From contig NC_092678.1 of NCBI RefSeq assembly GCF_964355755.1, forward strand, positions 16,588,922 through 16,652,921: a stretch of DNA of 64,000 nt, in the 5' to 3' direction. Within the stretch, counting starts at the first letter, position 1. Each line of letters opens with the position of its first letter. The position numbers and the translations under genes are program-made. Under the pieces are notes generated by a model. It searched no databases. It saw nothing but the letters and a program-made list of their open reading frames with translations, and was not told where the DNA came from. The stretch comes from Antedon mediterranea. Lineage: Eukaryota; Echinodermata; Crinoidea; Comatulida; Antedonidae. Positions 33,801 through 45,800 of this stretch are shown piece after piece.

Positions 33801-35893
33801 ATATATCTATATATACATTTACAATACATTAGAATAAATTCTAAAGCACCTGTTGATAAACTGAAAATGTATTCATTTTGAAACGATAAAGATGAGGAAA
33901 TCTGGGTGAATGAGAAAATGATATTCAAACTCAACAATTAACAACAATTAACAATTAAGAGGCTTTTTCAAAAGGTATAATTGTTCAAATGGAACAAAAA
34001 TGTAAATATAAAATTGACGGGAGGAGATCAAAAAGTGAAAATGTACCTCTAAAAGCGGCCAATACCTAAATTTGAAAGAAGAGAACAGTATAAATTGTAT
34101 CGGCAGACTGCTGCAAGCTTCTACGTTATTCTGTAGGTTCCCCCCCCCCCCCAACATATTTTCTACTAACCATGCTTGAAGAAGCATATATCCATTGTTT
34201 ACTGCAGATGCCGATTGCCTAAGATTATTTTAGATAGCACCCTCTATAGTTTGATGTAGTTAAATTGTTTAAGGGCCCTCTCTGGCAATGCTTCCATAAA
34301 TCGTTCAGATAGTTCACTTTTTCATCTTGTAACCTCTTGATGTCTGTAGAATGCTTTTATTACCGTATTCATGTTATATGGTATGCCACTATTGGAAAGA
34401 ATCAGGACATTGTAATTGTTTGGAGTTTAGTTCTTTTATCAGTCACTACTATATTTAGTGTTAGCAAATTAACAAATGACCCTCGGCCCCCACATGATGT
34501 CTGGTTTCTTACTTGGCAAAATAGAATTTTGCTGAGCATATAGTTCTTGCTTTGTTTGTTTGTTCGCATTATAGCATCCTCATTTTTAGTTGCCTGGAAG
34601 CGACTCTATAGTTCACTATGTCGGTCAGTCTGTCTGTCGGTCCGGTATGTGTTTTATCGCTTTCTGACCTTATCTTGATATCAGTTTAATCTAGCTAAGT
34701 CAATTTTTCACAGTATATTATTCCTTATGGCCAGGAATCGATGTGGTTATGTTTTCACGGTGCGCAATAAAAAATTATGCGGTCTACGCACGATTTAACG
34801 AAATCACAATTGTAATCATATCTTCACAACCATGCATCACAATTAAATAAAATTTGGTACTCATAAATTTCAGGGCATAAATCATGATATGGTAATACAA
34901 TTACGTGCGTAGCGCATGTAACGCATGCGTACGCGCGCTTAATATTTTCAAAATTTATTTTCGATGAAATAAGAGTACGTTTCAGGCAATTTTAAGCGTT
35001 TACAAAATTGCCATGAGTGCGCTGATTTTTGCGCGCGCACTGCACGTTAAATGTTATTGCGCACTCTTTTTGCCCGATTTCTGTTTTCTTGACTTACTTT
35101 TCAACTCGAAATTACGTTATACGAGCACGTCAAAAGTGACAGGCTACGCACGTGTAAATTAACAAAATATAACTGTTTTTAAACAAGTAATTTTCCCGGA
35201 AAATTGATATATTGGTTATGTCACAAAAGCTTATCTATCTTCAAGCTGAAATATTAAATAGCATGCCCTCTGTATTCTTTAACATAAGCCGAAAGTAGTG
35301 AGCCCTCTATCTCTCTATATTTTGCCAAGTACTTCACTCAGTTTCTGAGTGCTTTCATTTTGATATTTTGAAGGAACTACATATTCTTTATTGTAGGATG
35401 TGATGGAGGCTTTCCGTATTTGATAGCAGGGAAATACGCACAGGATTTTGGGGTTGTTGAGGAGTCCTGCACACCTTACCTTGGCAAAGATAGCTCATGT
35501 ACCAAAAACAGCTGCAAGCGTTACTATGCTTCTGATTATTCGTACGTCGGAGGCTTCTACGGGGCTTGCAACGAGGCACTGATGCGTATCGCTCTTGTGA
35601 AGAATGGACCGCTGGCTGTGGGTTTTGAAGTTCTAGACGATTTCTTTCAATACAAAAGCGGGATATATCAGCACACGGGTTTACAAGACAAGTTCAACCC
35701 GTTTGAAGAAACAAACCATGCGGTGTTGGTTGTTGGTTATGGCACCGATGCAGCTTCTGGCTTGAAGTACTGGACAGTGAAGAACAGCTGGGGAGATGGA
35801 TGGGGTGAAGATGGATACTTTAAGATCATACGAGGTGTTGATGAGGTTGGCATTGAAAGCATGGCATTAGATAGCTTCCCAATAATTCCATAA
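27811..35893 (+). CDS. CTSC: Cathepsin C (dipeptidyl peptidase I), complete, five exons
   Basis: Coding exons 27811-27982, 29787-30063, 31311-31469, 33486-33736 and 35397-35893 join in phase to 1356 nt, or 451 residues; human CTSC has 463. The signal peptide (residues 1-24, ending AVNA) is followed by DTPADC, so the exclusion domain starts with the Asp that in this enzyme holds the substrate amino group. The exclusion domain continues through YNQGFEV and [10 protein letters not shown]. The papain-like domain has [14 protein letters not shown] with catalytic Cys248, [12 protein letters not shown] with His394, and [10 protein letters not shown] with Asn416. [18 protein letters not shown] is typical of cathepsin C. 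It removes N-terminal dipeptides in lysosomes and activates other proteases. The start is the ATG at 27811; an in-frame ATG two codons on is possible. The exon 3 donor (AA|GTTGGT) is weak but required by phase. Introns hold several transposons. Confidence 0.95.
28056..28180. repeat. G-rich minisatellite in CTSC intron 1
   Basis: Repeats of GGGGATGGGG, GGGGTGGGG and GGGGTTGGGG over about 125 bp on the plus (transcribed-sense) strand. Many runs of four or more G make G-quadruplex formation in the intron RNA plausible. The proline/histidine open frames on the other strand are by-products. Confidence 0.8.
28238..29571. mobile_element. 1.3-kb inverted-repeat element in CTSC intron 1 with a second element nested inside
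   Basis: The outer ends share TTTGTTTGCTGTCA next to an A run and GGCC: left at about 28238-28275, right at about 29521-29571 in inverse. Poly-T/poly-A and GGGGCGG blocks continue the mirror. Inside lies a different inverted-repeat element at 28558-29377. No transposase frame is seen. Confidence 0.65.
28558..29377. mobile_element. Nested element with GTGTATAAG terminal repeats
   Basis: The left end has TATATTTCAGTGTATAAG, then TCGCACC. The right end is the inverse, GTGCGATTATACACCGAAAT, then ATA. Internal GTATAAGACGCACCC occurs on both flanks. It lies wholly within the 28238-29571 element, so it inserted later. Confidence 0.65.
30130..31180. mobile_element. Large inverted-repeat element in CTSC intron 2 with 21-bp internal repeats
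   Basis: The left arm (about 30140-30515) and right arm (about 30862-31180) are inverse copies: GAATACAATTACAAACATAC against GTATGTTTGTAATTGTATTT, and CCATTATATAAAGGGTATGG against CCATACCCTTTATATAATGG. The left arm has six 21-bp repeats (ACAACGTACACGCAGAAACC type, 30206-30330), fewer on the right. Because the period is 21 bp the repeats are open in several frames, and the short proteins predicted there are artefacts. The loop (30516-30861) is unique. Confidence 0.75.
31676..31745 (-). mobile_element. CR1/L2-like LINE 3' tail fragment
   Basis: On the minus strand it reads CTGGGCCCTCTGGGAGATCA, then a GACTGAAGAGGTCACCCAG motif, matching the tail at about 6795-6850. Only the 3' end is present, a typical 5'-truncated LINE insertion. 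Confidence 0.55.
32031..33085. mobile_element. piggyBac-like non-autonomous element, TTAA-flanked, in CTSC intron 3
   Basis: The left border TTAACACTTTGACTGCCAGA and the right border TGGCAGTCAAAGTGTTAA are inverse copies with a TTAA at each side (32031-32034 and 33082-33085). Inverted CACTTTGACTGCC ends plus a TTAA duplication are typical of piggyBac-type MITEs. Near the right end the motif ACGAAG..CTTCGT..TTTGGCAGTCAA occurs twice. No transposase is visible. Confidence 0.8.
34590..35330. mobile_element. CpG-bearing repeat element in CTSC intron 4
   Basis: The left border CTATAGTTCACTATGTCGG, with TCAGTCTGTCTGTCGG following, is loosely mirrored by the right border GTGAGCCCTCTATCTCTCTA. The core is rich in CGCGCG-type runs (GCATGCGTACGCGCGC, TTGCGCGCGCACTGC), unlike its AT-rich surroundings. 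It resembles the 38905-40475 element in composition and shares the CGACATAGTGA border with the modules near 43988, 48975 and 58436. Confidence 0.5.
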
Positions 35894-38730
35894 TTTCTAC
35901 CAATTTTTATAGTAATTCTATATTAAATTCGTTTAGTCATTTATTATTCCATAGTCTTACCATTTACTATGTTAAAAACATGCTTCTATTTTTCCCAACA
36001 GGATGAGGATAATTCTATTTGTTCTTTCATAAACATTATTTTTATAATAACCAATGATGCACCATTAGTATTAGTGAATTATATAATTATTAACGCAGTT
36101 TCTAATGACTACTATTATGATATGGCACAAATGTATGCGATGCAATGGTACATACATTTTCATGAGGTAAAATTATAACATGTTATCTTACTGAATGAAA
36201 ATATTTGCTTCATTGCACGAATTCATATGAGCAAATCCCTAATTTTTTTTAAACATCTATAGGTTGCGCTAACCAAAATGAAGATAATTAAAAACTCTTG
36301 TTGCCGTTGGTTCAATGGAGTACATTTGAAATTGTGTTACCCACAATCCTCCAATTAAAAAAAATAGATCTACTTGGGTGTTATAGATTAGGGAAAGATG
36401 CCATCTAAAACTTTGTTAGCAATTCTGCTATAGTCCTTTATCTCCCTTGCTTAGTACAGTATTATGGCTAACACAATGGGAATTAACTCTACATATTGTT
36501 TATTATGTTTACTAATACTAATGGTTACTAACACCTATGTTTATAATACAATAGTATCAATAGGACTGTATTAAATACAGAATCTGTTGTGAATCGTAAA
36601 TTCAAAATTGTTATAATTTATTTTCGTAATCTTTGTTTGATTTTCAGATATATAATTTTCTTTACAGTACTTAGATAATAATGTGTGATTGCAATAAAAT
36701 AGTTTTTTTATATTATGCAGAAATAAAATATTTATACTGTATTGCAAAACTAGACTGATAAGATAGCGTTGTGTATTATTAAAACGAGGGAGAAGACCGC
36801 AAATGGCAACATATTTGTAATAATCGGCCATTTTAATGTTGCATAATAATTATATTACAATCGGTTCGATGTTATTTGTTTATAGTACAAATCGCGACTT
36901 AATTTAGAAATTAATTTGCTTCCTTTCTTCTTGTATTAAGTGTCCCTTTAAAATGATTTACCTCGATGGTTCCTCATGCTGATAACTGTGACGTCATCAG
37001 TTCTCTCTTCAATTCCATCTTGTTAAATCTACTGTAGGATTTTTTGTTTAATCTTAAAGTTCTTAGAAAGATACCGATGTCCGTGTCATGCATTGCTACT
37101 ATTTCTCGAAATGGTCATTTTGTGGTGGTCTCTCCTGTTTCAACATTTTGGAAAATAAAAGATTGTTAGTCTCGTCGGTTTCAAGAGTGTAAAGTACTGC
37201 ACCTGGCTATGCAAATAATTGACACTAAAAACTTTTTTTTAAATTTAAATAAATAATATTTGACACAGAACAAAAACAAAATCTTTAAATCTTTAAAATA
37301 CACCATCCACAGTTGTAATTTTAGTGTCGATGTGGTGGGCGCGGTCGAGTACGGTAGGCCTACAAAGGTCACCGCCCTTACGCATTCAAAATCTGCAGAA
37401 AACGTCTCAATATTACCTGCTAAAATAATAAATCGGTTAGTCGGAAACGTTTTAGATAATGGTTGATGGACTATTTCTAGTGTCTACAAGATTGTTCAAG
37501 GAATTTTAATCCATCAGAAGTTCCCGTTTGATTATAAACTGTCATCACTTATTGACACGAATCCAAGATATTCTTAGAAATTGAATATGCTGTAATTGCG
37601 CGCGACCTTACAATGAAGATATTAATAATTGAGGGGTTAATATCGTCTGCTTATCGTTCATGGATGTGTATATAAATGCTTAATAATAATCATTTTCTGA
37701 GAAACATCTGCCACGTACATAAAACGTATATAAATAATGCATACATTTTGTATACGCCTTCAGAACTGCATCACTAACTACCTTGGATGTATTTGTCTTC
37801 TCACGGTCGGTATCAATCTTTTATTTAGGGTAAATTACATGGCTTGTGCATGCGCCTCGTAGTAAAACAGTACAACAGGAGAATTGGTAAAGCATGGACC
37901 TATACAATTATTCCATGGGTAAAGCAACACTACCGAATTGACCAATCACAAGCGACAGTTCGAATAATCCATCGCTTTTGATTGGTAAATTCGCTTGCGA
38001 CGTTGATTGTGGCTTCATCAAACTATTTTATTTATTCAAACTCTCGTATATTGCATTCATAATGTATACGATTATTCCTTATTATAAATGCATATTTATC
38101 ATAAATTATAGTAGTGCATGGCGTCATCCTACATAAGGATTACGTGTTGTGACTCAAACCATTATCCAACATATACAAGTTTTAGTACGACACGAAACCT
38201 GAAAATACCGTATCCTATAATATTCGCATTGTTACAAGCAGAAAACAAAGGAAGTCCATTCGTGCCACTAAATTATTATTGAATTACTATATCATCAAGT
38301 CTCTTTCTCCCACCCCCCCCCCCCCCCCCCCTCTCTCTCTCTCTCTCCTCGGGTGCCTTATCTACGGGCGTAGGCGATCATGGTCTGCCACAATTTTCTG
38401 CTTCTTGCTTTCTTTAAAAGGTCCACTCCTTGATTCGTTATTCCATTAACTTGCAACCACTCGATTAGGCTTGTCATCCACATTACATGTTTTCTACCCC
38501 TGCTCCTCTTTCCTTCAATCTTTCCGGTTATTGACTACAGGTTCATCAAGTAGTGGCATGAATAAGCTTTCGTAGAAACACATTAAAGAAACCTCAGTGT
38601 AGTAGTAAGCCATATCATTTTGGTCAAAATTTATTTTTAAAATCCATATAAAATTCAATAAAGTTTGGAAAGACTAATAGAAACAATGCATAATATAAAA
38701 CGTATCCATAACTTACTTTATGATCAGCTC
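35894..38730. other. Gene-free stretch downstream of cathepsin C
   Basis: It contains the cathepsin C 3' untranslated region, an AT-rich non-coding tract, a MITE family B fragment (about 37910-38000, GACCAATCACAAGCG / TTTTGATTGGTAAATTCGC) and a C run joined to a CT microsatellite at about 38311-38346. No coding region is supported. Confidence 0.5.
38311..38346. repeat. Poly-C plus CT microsatellite
   Basis: A C run of about 20 joined to about eight CT repeats. Similar long C or G runs occur at about 14938, 34141, 47095 and 51560. Confidence 0.85.
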
Positions 38731-38904
38731 TAAAATAATAATAATAATAATAATAGTTCATTCTTATATAGCGCATATAAGCAAGCTCTCAATGCGCTGA
38801 ACATTATTACCCCAGTCATTTCCTGATCAAACACCTATAGAAACATACTCCCACATAATAACAATAACAGGACAACTAGACATGTAACTCGTCACTTTGA
38901 CGAG

Positions 38905-40475
38905 TTTGGTTATCCGCCGCGCAAGTGGTGCAACATTAACATTAAGGGGATAGGTTGAGGACAAAAGGAAGTGTTCACGTTGGCATTATGACCTGAACTG
39001 AAGAATATGATATGTTGTTATTGCTGAATTTTATTATTTAAATTCATATATAGTATACACAGTATAATCTGTATCCATATCACATACAGTGACATACATA
39101 GAATAGGTGAAATTACGGGACCCGCTATTTATTGCAATTTTTAACATGTTGACGGTTTTAAAATGAAACGCGAAGGTAGCAATTCCGAAAGGAAATTATC
39201 TCAGCAACAACGTATTAGCGTGTAGAAGAAATTTGAATACGTGAAATATTGATGCGTGCTCTTTTAAATGTAATGAATTATGACGCAAAAGATGAAAATA
39301 CGACCTTTTTTTATTTAACTGGCCATATGATGACGTCACAACATCCGATTGGCAACATTTTTACATAATTTCATATCTACAATCCAATAGCTTCCAGAAA
39401 AAGTTTTAATCGTGATTATCACATTTTATTCTTACGAGCTATAACAGATTAAAATTTACTGTAAAGATGAAATTGATGCCACACGTGATTTAAATTTTTA
39501 GGCACGATGACGTCAAAAAAATTAAAATATTTTTCACTCATGCGAAAGATAGTTGATTGAACTAGACAATATCAAAATCGGGGTGAAAATGGAAAACGGA
39601 TAAGTGGAGATGCGCTCTATTCAATGTGATGAGCTATGACAAAAGATACAAAAATCCTAAATTGTATATTCGCGTGGCCATACGATGACGTCACAATGTC
39701 CGGTTAGCCATATTAATACCTGATCTGATATCTACAACTCATCTACTTCCAGAATATGTCATCCACACAAATTTGACCGTCTAGTTTAGAAATTACGACT
39801 GTTTAAAAAAAGGCATATTTTAAACGAATTTTTTAACCTTTTCATAAAAAACGCGCGCAAATTGTCCAATTCGACGTGCTCGTATGACGTATCTTTAAGT
39901 CGAAATTGTTTAAAATTTGGAAAAATTACTAGAAAAGGCTGGAAAAACATAAATCACGCGAAAAAAATACGTTTTCAATGCTACGTGCGCACCGCACACG
40001 TAGAAATGTGCGCACGCGTGGGAATTTTTGACATGCTTAAAACGACATGAAACGCGTAGAAAGTTGATTATAAATTAATTTTGCGCATTTTGAAATTTTA
40101 AATGTGCGTGCGCGCGTAACTTTGTGTAAAACACGCAATTTTTTTTCAACAGAAAGTTAGCGCATGATATAAATTAAACTTTTGCAAAGTTTCACTTTAA
40201 AATGTTATTTGGTTTTCGATATATGTTAAATACGAGAAAATCGTTAAATCGCGCGTACGTCACGTTGCGCGATTGTAAACATCATGAAAAGCTTCGCTTG
40301 ACGACGTTACATAAATGTCAAAATGTTAACATAGTTAACAAAATGTTATGTTTGCAAGTTTTAGAGAAAAGCGTTACACAAAAATCATACAGAAAGAAAG
40401 AAGATTAAGAAAAAGATGATGATGATTTCGTACAATCACAAGAGGTTATCCTGCAACTTCGTTGCGGATAACCAA
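38905..40475. mobile_element. 1.57-kb inverted-repeat element with hairpin ends and CpG-rich core
   Basis: TTGGTTATCCGC at the left border is mirrored by GCGGATAACCAA at the right. The right border is itself a hairpin (GGTTATCC, TGCAAC, GTTGCG, GATAACC at 40444-40473). Immediately left of the left border is another hairpin, ACTCGTC/GACGAGT. The interior repeats phrases such as GATGACGTCACAA and CGCGCGCAAATT and has no plausible protein. It is a non-autonomous DNA element of unknown class. Confidence 0.6.
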
Positions 40476-40639
40476 TTAAATACATAACATAGTAATAGAA
40501 TTGATACAATTATCTAAATAATATTATACACTTTGCAGAATAGCTAAAAAACTACTAAATTAATAAGTTTAAAAGAATTAGGGCCTGATTTATAAATAAT
40601 GTATATTCTTTGAAAACTGTATTTCTTAGCTCTCAATTA

Positions 40640-41190
40640 AGATTATCGGAAGTTCAATCCCAAGCCATCTTGTAGGCATATTACTTTTGAGTTCATACCC
40701 ATCACAAAAACATATTTGTTAGGCCTATAACTTTTGAGTTCAAATTCAATCCCAAGCCCCTTGTAGGCCTATACCTGTTGAGTCCATATCCATTACAAAA
40801 ACATAACTTGTTAGGCCTATAACTTATGAGTTCATATTCATCACAAAAAAACATTTGTTAGGCCTATAACTTTTGAGTTCATACCTATCACAAAAACATA
40901 TTTGTTAGGCCTATAACTTTTGAGTTCAAATTCAATCCCAAGCCCCTTGTAGGCCTATAACTGTTGAGTCCATATCCATTACAAAAACATAATTTGTTAG
41001 GCCTATAACTTTTGAGTTCATATTCATCACAAAAAAAACATATTTATTAGGCCTATAACTGTTGAGTTCATATCCATCACAAACCAGCTTGTATGGCCTG
41101 TAACTTTTTAGTTCATATCCACTACAAACCAGCTTGTATGGCCTGTAACTTTTGAGTTCAGGTTCATTCAAACTGATCTTGTATACATAA
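40640..41190. repeat. About 50-bp tandem repeat with higher-order structure
   Basis: About eleven copies of a unit containing GTTAGGCCTATAACTTTTGA, then GTTCATATCCATCACAAA. Variants recur in blocks: the variant CAATCCCAAGCCCCTTGTAG appears at about 40749 and again about 197 bp later, which suggests amplification of a several-unit block. The minus-strand frame across it is a by-product. Confidence 0.8.
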
Positions 41191-41354
41191 CGTATTGTTT
41201 CTCCAAAAAGCAACTAAACATGCGTGATTCATACCGCAATGGGCATGTAGAAAAATTAGGATAAATACACTTGTACTTTTTAAAAGCTTTCGTTACAATC
41301 ATGATTTCCTAGAAAATATGTTAATTACTAATACACAAACATTTACTGTCTATT

Positions 41355-41536
41355 AAGCTTGGTTTCCACTAGAACGTAACGCAAGGACGTAAACGCAACG
41401 CAAGCGTTTTAACCAATGACAAGCGAAGTTATAGACAGTTAGCAATCACAAGCGAATAAGCCATCGCTTGTGATTGGTCAATTCACTTGCGTTGCGTTAC
41501 GTCCCTGTGTTGCGTCGCTAGTGGGAACCACGCTTT
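41355..41536. mobile_element. Palindromic MITE, family B copy
   Basis: It begins AAGCTTGGTTTCCACTAGAA and ends GCTAGTGGGAACCACGCTT, with internal GACGTAAACGCAACGCAAGC and its inverse arms. This is the most complete family B copy in the window. Confidence 0.8.
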
Positions 41537-42819
41537 ATGGACCATGTCAAACATATCATACTGCAGTAACTGCGGTAACTATTATACATCTTTTCTATTA
41601 TTTAACAAACCTTTGGTAACCAAACATACTGTTGATTATAATGCCTCCTAAACTTATAAATTAAAAATAACTAATCACACGTTTGTGTTTTACTGCAGTA
41701 ACTGCAGTAGGATAATGCTTGATCCCTTACGGCCGGCAGTTAATTTTCAACATACATATATTCTGGGTATTAGTGTAAACAAACTTAATTTAATCAATAA
41801 TATATTAAAGAATTAATAATGTACCCGTCTCAAACGTATAGAAAAAGGTAGTACATTTAAAATAATGGTTTTAATTCAACACAACTCGTCTGCAAAGCTA
41901 TTGAGTCTAAAAGAATGGTTTCCAAAGTCAGAAAAATATGCACACGCGCAGAAGCTCAATAATTGCAAAGTCGAAAGTTACTTGAACGCAGGTAGTGCTC
42001 AATGACTACTGCCGGTACGTATTCGTTTTGCTCATGCTCAGAAACATATGAGCATATCATGCGCAGAATAATAGACTCAATATATTATGAATACGTCATT
42101 TTCTAAGTACAGAAAGACAGCAATAAGCAATATTTTTATCAGAGGTAACAATACTTCCACTGAGGCACTTTCGACAATGTGTTAAACGCCATCTTCACCT
42201 TATACATGGTCCATATCTCACGAAAGTTTTTTTTAAAACAATCACTGAGTAAAGTTAGGCCTAGCCATTGTAAAATAATAGTTAACCGAAATTAAAAGGC
42301 ACGTTAAATTGAAAGAATAGCCATAAATATCCATAGAATGAAATAAATAATAAAACTTTATAAATATTATTTATAAAGATGCAGCAAAATGTTCATTTGG
42401 TGCAATGGCTGTTTAATCGCAAAACAGCTTATTTGACCTGATATGTGTAACCTTTCAAAAGTTACAATTTACTGTTATTATTACACATCCAGTGTGTTGT
42501 GTTATCGAAAAATAACTAAAATATTTGTTTTAATTGTAAATTAAGGTGTTGTGCGTTTAAAAAGCACGCATTTTTCTCTGTCAAATATATCCACAATCGA
42601 AAGTATTCATTGCACAACACGGCCCATAATGCATTCTGTTTGCAAAAGTCTTATGAAAAGTTGAAACTATGGTATAATGTTCATCTTGAACAATCAAACT
42701 CTTTGACGGGACGGATAGGAAGACGGGAGGTCGAGTCGACCATTCGTAAATGCAGGCCTCCTTCATGACGTAGGCTATGCTCCGTATTCCGACAACAGCT
42801 AAGGGGTAGGCCTAACTAG
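41537..42819. other. Gene-free stretch and 3' flank of the RING-CH gene
   Basis: AT-rich, with no coding region supported. The part next to 42820 should be the 3' untranslated region of the minus-strand ligase gene. Confidence 0.45.
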
Positions 42820-45800
42820 TTAAACGTTTATGTACATTGGGAACTGTCTCCTTCGCTTACTGTTCAAGCATATACGCCAGATAAACATAACAAACCAAGG
42901 CATAAAAAGAGCTAGGCCCATTCCGCCAGATGTTACAAGACTGAGAGAAATCCATATATCGTCTGTAATGTTGCCTCCTGTTCCGCGAATGTGGGAAACT
43001 AAGAGATATACACCGACGCCTGCCACTCCACCAAGAAGTAGAAGAATTATTAAAGCTGATATAAGTGTGTTTTCTTCTGATGTCTGAAAAATAAAAATGT
43101 TGCAATGAATAAAAGTTACATTAATTATAATAAAAATCTACATACATTCTTTAAATTTTCGATTAGCATCCTTTTCACTTAACATCCGTTTTCCTGTACC
43201 ATACTAATTGCATCATTAGGCAAGATGCTTTACTCTCATTACCTTACCTAAGAGTCCCAAATGATCAGCAAGTGCTGGATGGATCACCCTCATTAAATAT
43301 GGTAAAAAACACTACATGAAATCAAATCAGGCCTATTACTTACCGTCAACCGTGGAAACTTCATATATTTTTTATCATACTGCTTATTGCATATTTCACA
43401 TATATTCGAGCCTTTTGTTCGTGCCCATCTCTGAAGACAATTAATATGAATATATTTGGAAGAACCAGCGCAACCACACGGCGATATCAGTTTGTCTTTT
43501 CCTAAACAATGAAAATAACATGTAGTTAATAAATGGTATGTCGAGAACTTACGCTATAAATTCGACCATTCACTTTATAATCATCAAGATCTTTTGTTTT
43601 TAAATTGTGACCCGGTGAATATATCCTGGATTTATAAAGCGCCTAATGCGAAACCTATAAGGGATGTAAATATTATTCCCAGGTCATTTTTTAAATCAAA
43701 CATGTATTAAAACATACTTTCACATCTAATCATTGCAAGGTTGTGTCTTGACCTAACCGGGTACTCATTTCTACACCTGGGCAGAGGGAGAGGCAACATA
43801 AGTGATTTGCCTAAAGAAGGCAATGCGACAAAAGCATTGGATTCGAACCAACGATCTCACGATTCGTAGAACTGCAACAAACATCGAAGAAAATCAGGGT
43901 TGTCTATTCCTAAGAGACCATGTCAAAATTATTTTTCTGAATAACTACACTTTGTTTAAGCTTTATCCAATTGATTAGCAAAAAAACAAGGCCATATAAA
44001 TGGCTGCAGTCGCGTGCTCAAGTTAGTGTTTACCGACCGACCAACCGACCGACATAGTGAGCTGTAGCGACAAAAAATAATACGGTAAATATGCCTACAA
44101 GTCAAAAGAATTCGTATTGAAATAAAATAAATGAAAGAATAATAAAGCAAGCGCGAAACGTTTGCGAAACGTCGTAGACCTAGTAAATTCTTTTTATTTT
44201 GTACTCATCTAGCTATCGTACTTCATTGGAACAAGAAAACAGACAATAATTATAATGCGATAATAATAGTAATAATAATAATAACATAAAAATGAATTTT
44301 AACAATTTTAATCAGAACAGTATCACAATTTCGATTTTAATGTCTTAGTAAATGTTAACGTCCTTTTTTTGTGGCCAGGTTAATAGTTTCTTTGTTATTA
44401 TACTTATACTGATTTTATAATATTTTACGACTTATTGATGTTCAGAATGAGATTTTAATGTTTTTAACTGTTTTTTATTATTGTACAATTTGTAGAATGA
44501 ATAGACCAGAATATATATATATAATTGGGATCAAAATGAATTTATTTCAAGAATCAAACTTACCTTTGCTCCCCATATTTTCCTGACATATACGACATAA
44601 AGGTATATCACTATTATTCTCTGTTAACATTTCCTCCAAATCAGATGCAGTCGTAAGATTCGAACCCGTATTTTGTTGAACATTCTCAATGTCGCTAATT
44701 GCTATTTCACCGTTCGGCTTTTCCGCAACTTTGATGATTTGTGTTTTTGAATTATGGAAACCAACCTGTGAAGATAAAACATGATACAATTCAAACACAA
44801 TTTTATATTACGGTATTCCGTCATCAAATATTTAAGAGGCCTTCGAGAAAATTATATAAAACTTCTCCAGGGAAAGAATCAGTTGTTTTTCTAACGAAAT
44901 GGGTTAGGCGTCTTTTAAGGGAAAGGGCATCAGTAAGAATTTCAATAATAAAGATTAAATAACCAGTAAACTTAAAAATAGAAAAATTATATTATCATAA
45001 GTGAAATGTGCCATTGTCGATAATCATATTTTGTCAGAACATCCGTTACGTACGTTTTATTTGTATAATATTTATTGTATAATATTGTACAAATTTTATT
45101 TGTACAATATATAGTACTGTACTGTACTATTATTTGCAATATTTTGATTTTCTTTTCATCAAGGAGATGAAAGAAATCTAAATTAACGCTCATTTCTGAA
45201 GTTTGTACTGTCAACAAATCAATCAAAATCGAAAATTAAATTTGTGATGATGATTAATCATCATTCAATCAATCATTAAGCAGAAAAAACACACCCCCAC
45301 TCCCCTCCCCTACATTTCGAATAGATAGAACATATATCAAAATCCCGGATCTGTCACTGTAAACATATCTCTAACATGCTACCTTACCTAGCAATGATTC
45401 GGAATGTATAAATGACGTATATTAAGTCATGCTTGAATGCATGGTCAGTGTGATGCAACGCATGCATTCTCTTTTCCTGGAAAATGAATTCTGTTTGCAA
45501 AATACATATAATGATAGACATTTTTCTGGCAATGGTTGCCTATATTGTGGGAAGCCTAATGTAATTCGTGAGATTGTAATGTTCAAATTGAGTTCTTTGC
45601 AGATTTGGAATCTTTAGTCTAGGGTAGGTCTAGAATTAATTGAAATTGGGGGCCAATTTTTCCTACAATTTTGGATTTCAAAATGGCGCCTATTTAATTG
45701 TATGATCATTATCTGCCAGCATTTTCATTCATTTAGTAAAACAAAACTTTTAATAAAACAAAATGTATTAAAAGGTAAAGTATGTTATAAAACAATATTA

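Noticed and set aside
43740-43875. tRNA-like B-box phrase GGATTCGAACC
   Set aside because: No A box at proper spacing and no cloverleaf could be drawn. It looks like an interspersed repeat rather than a tRNA gene.
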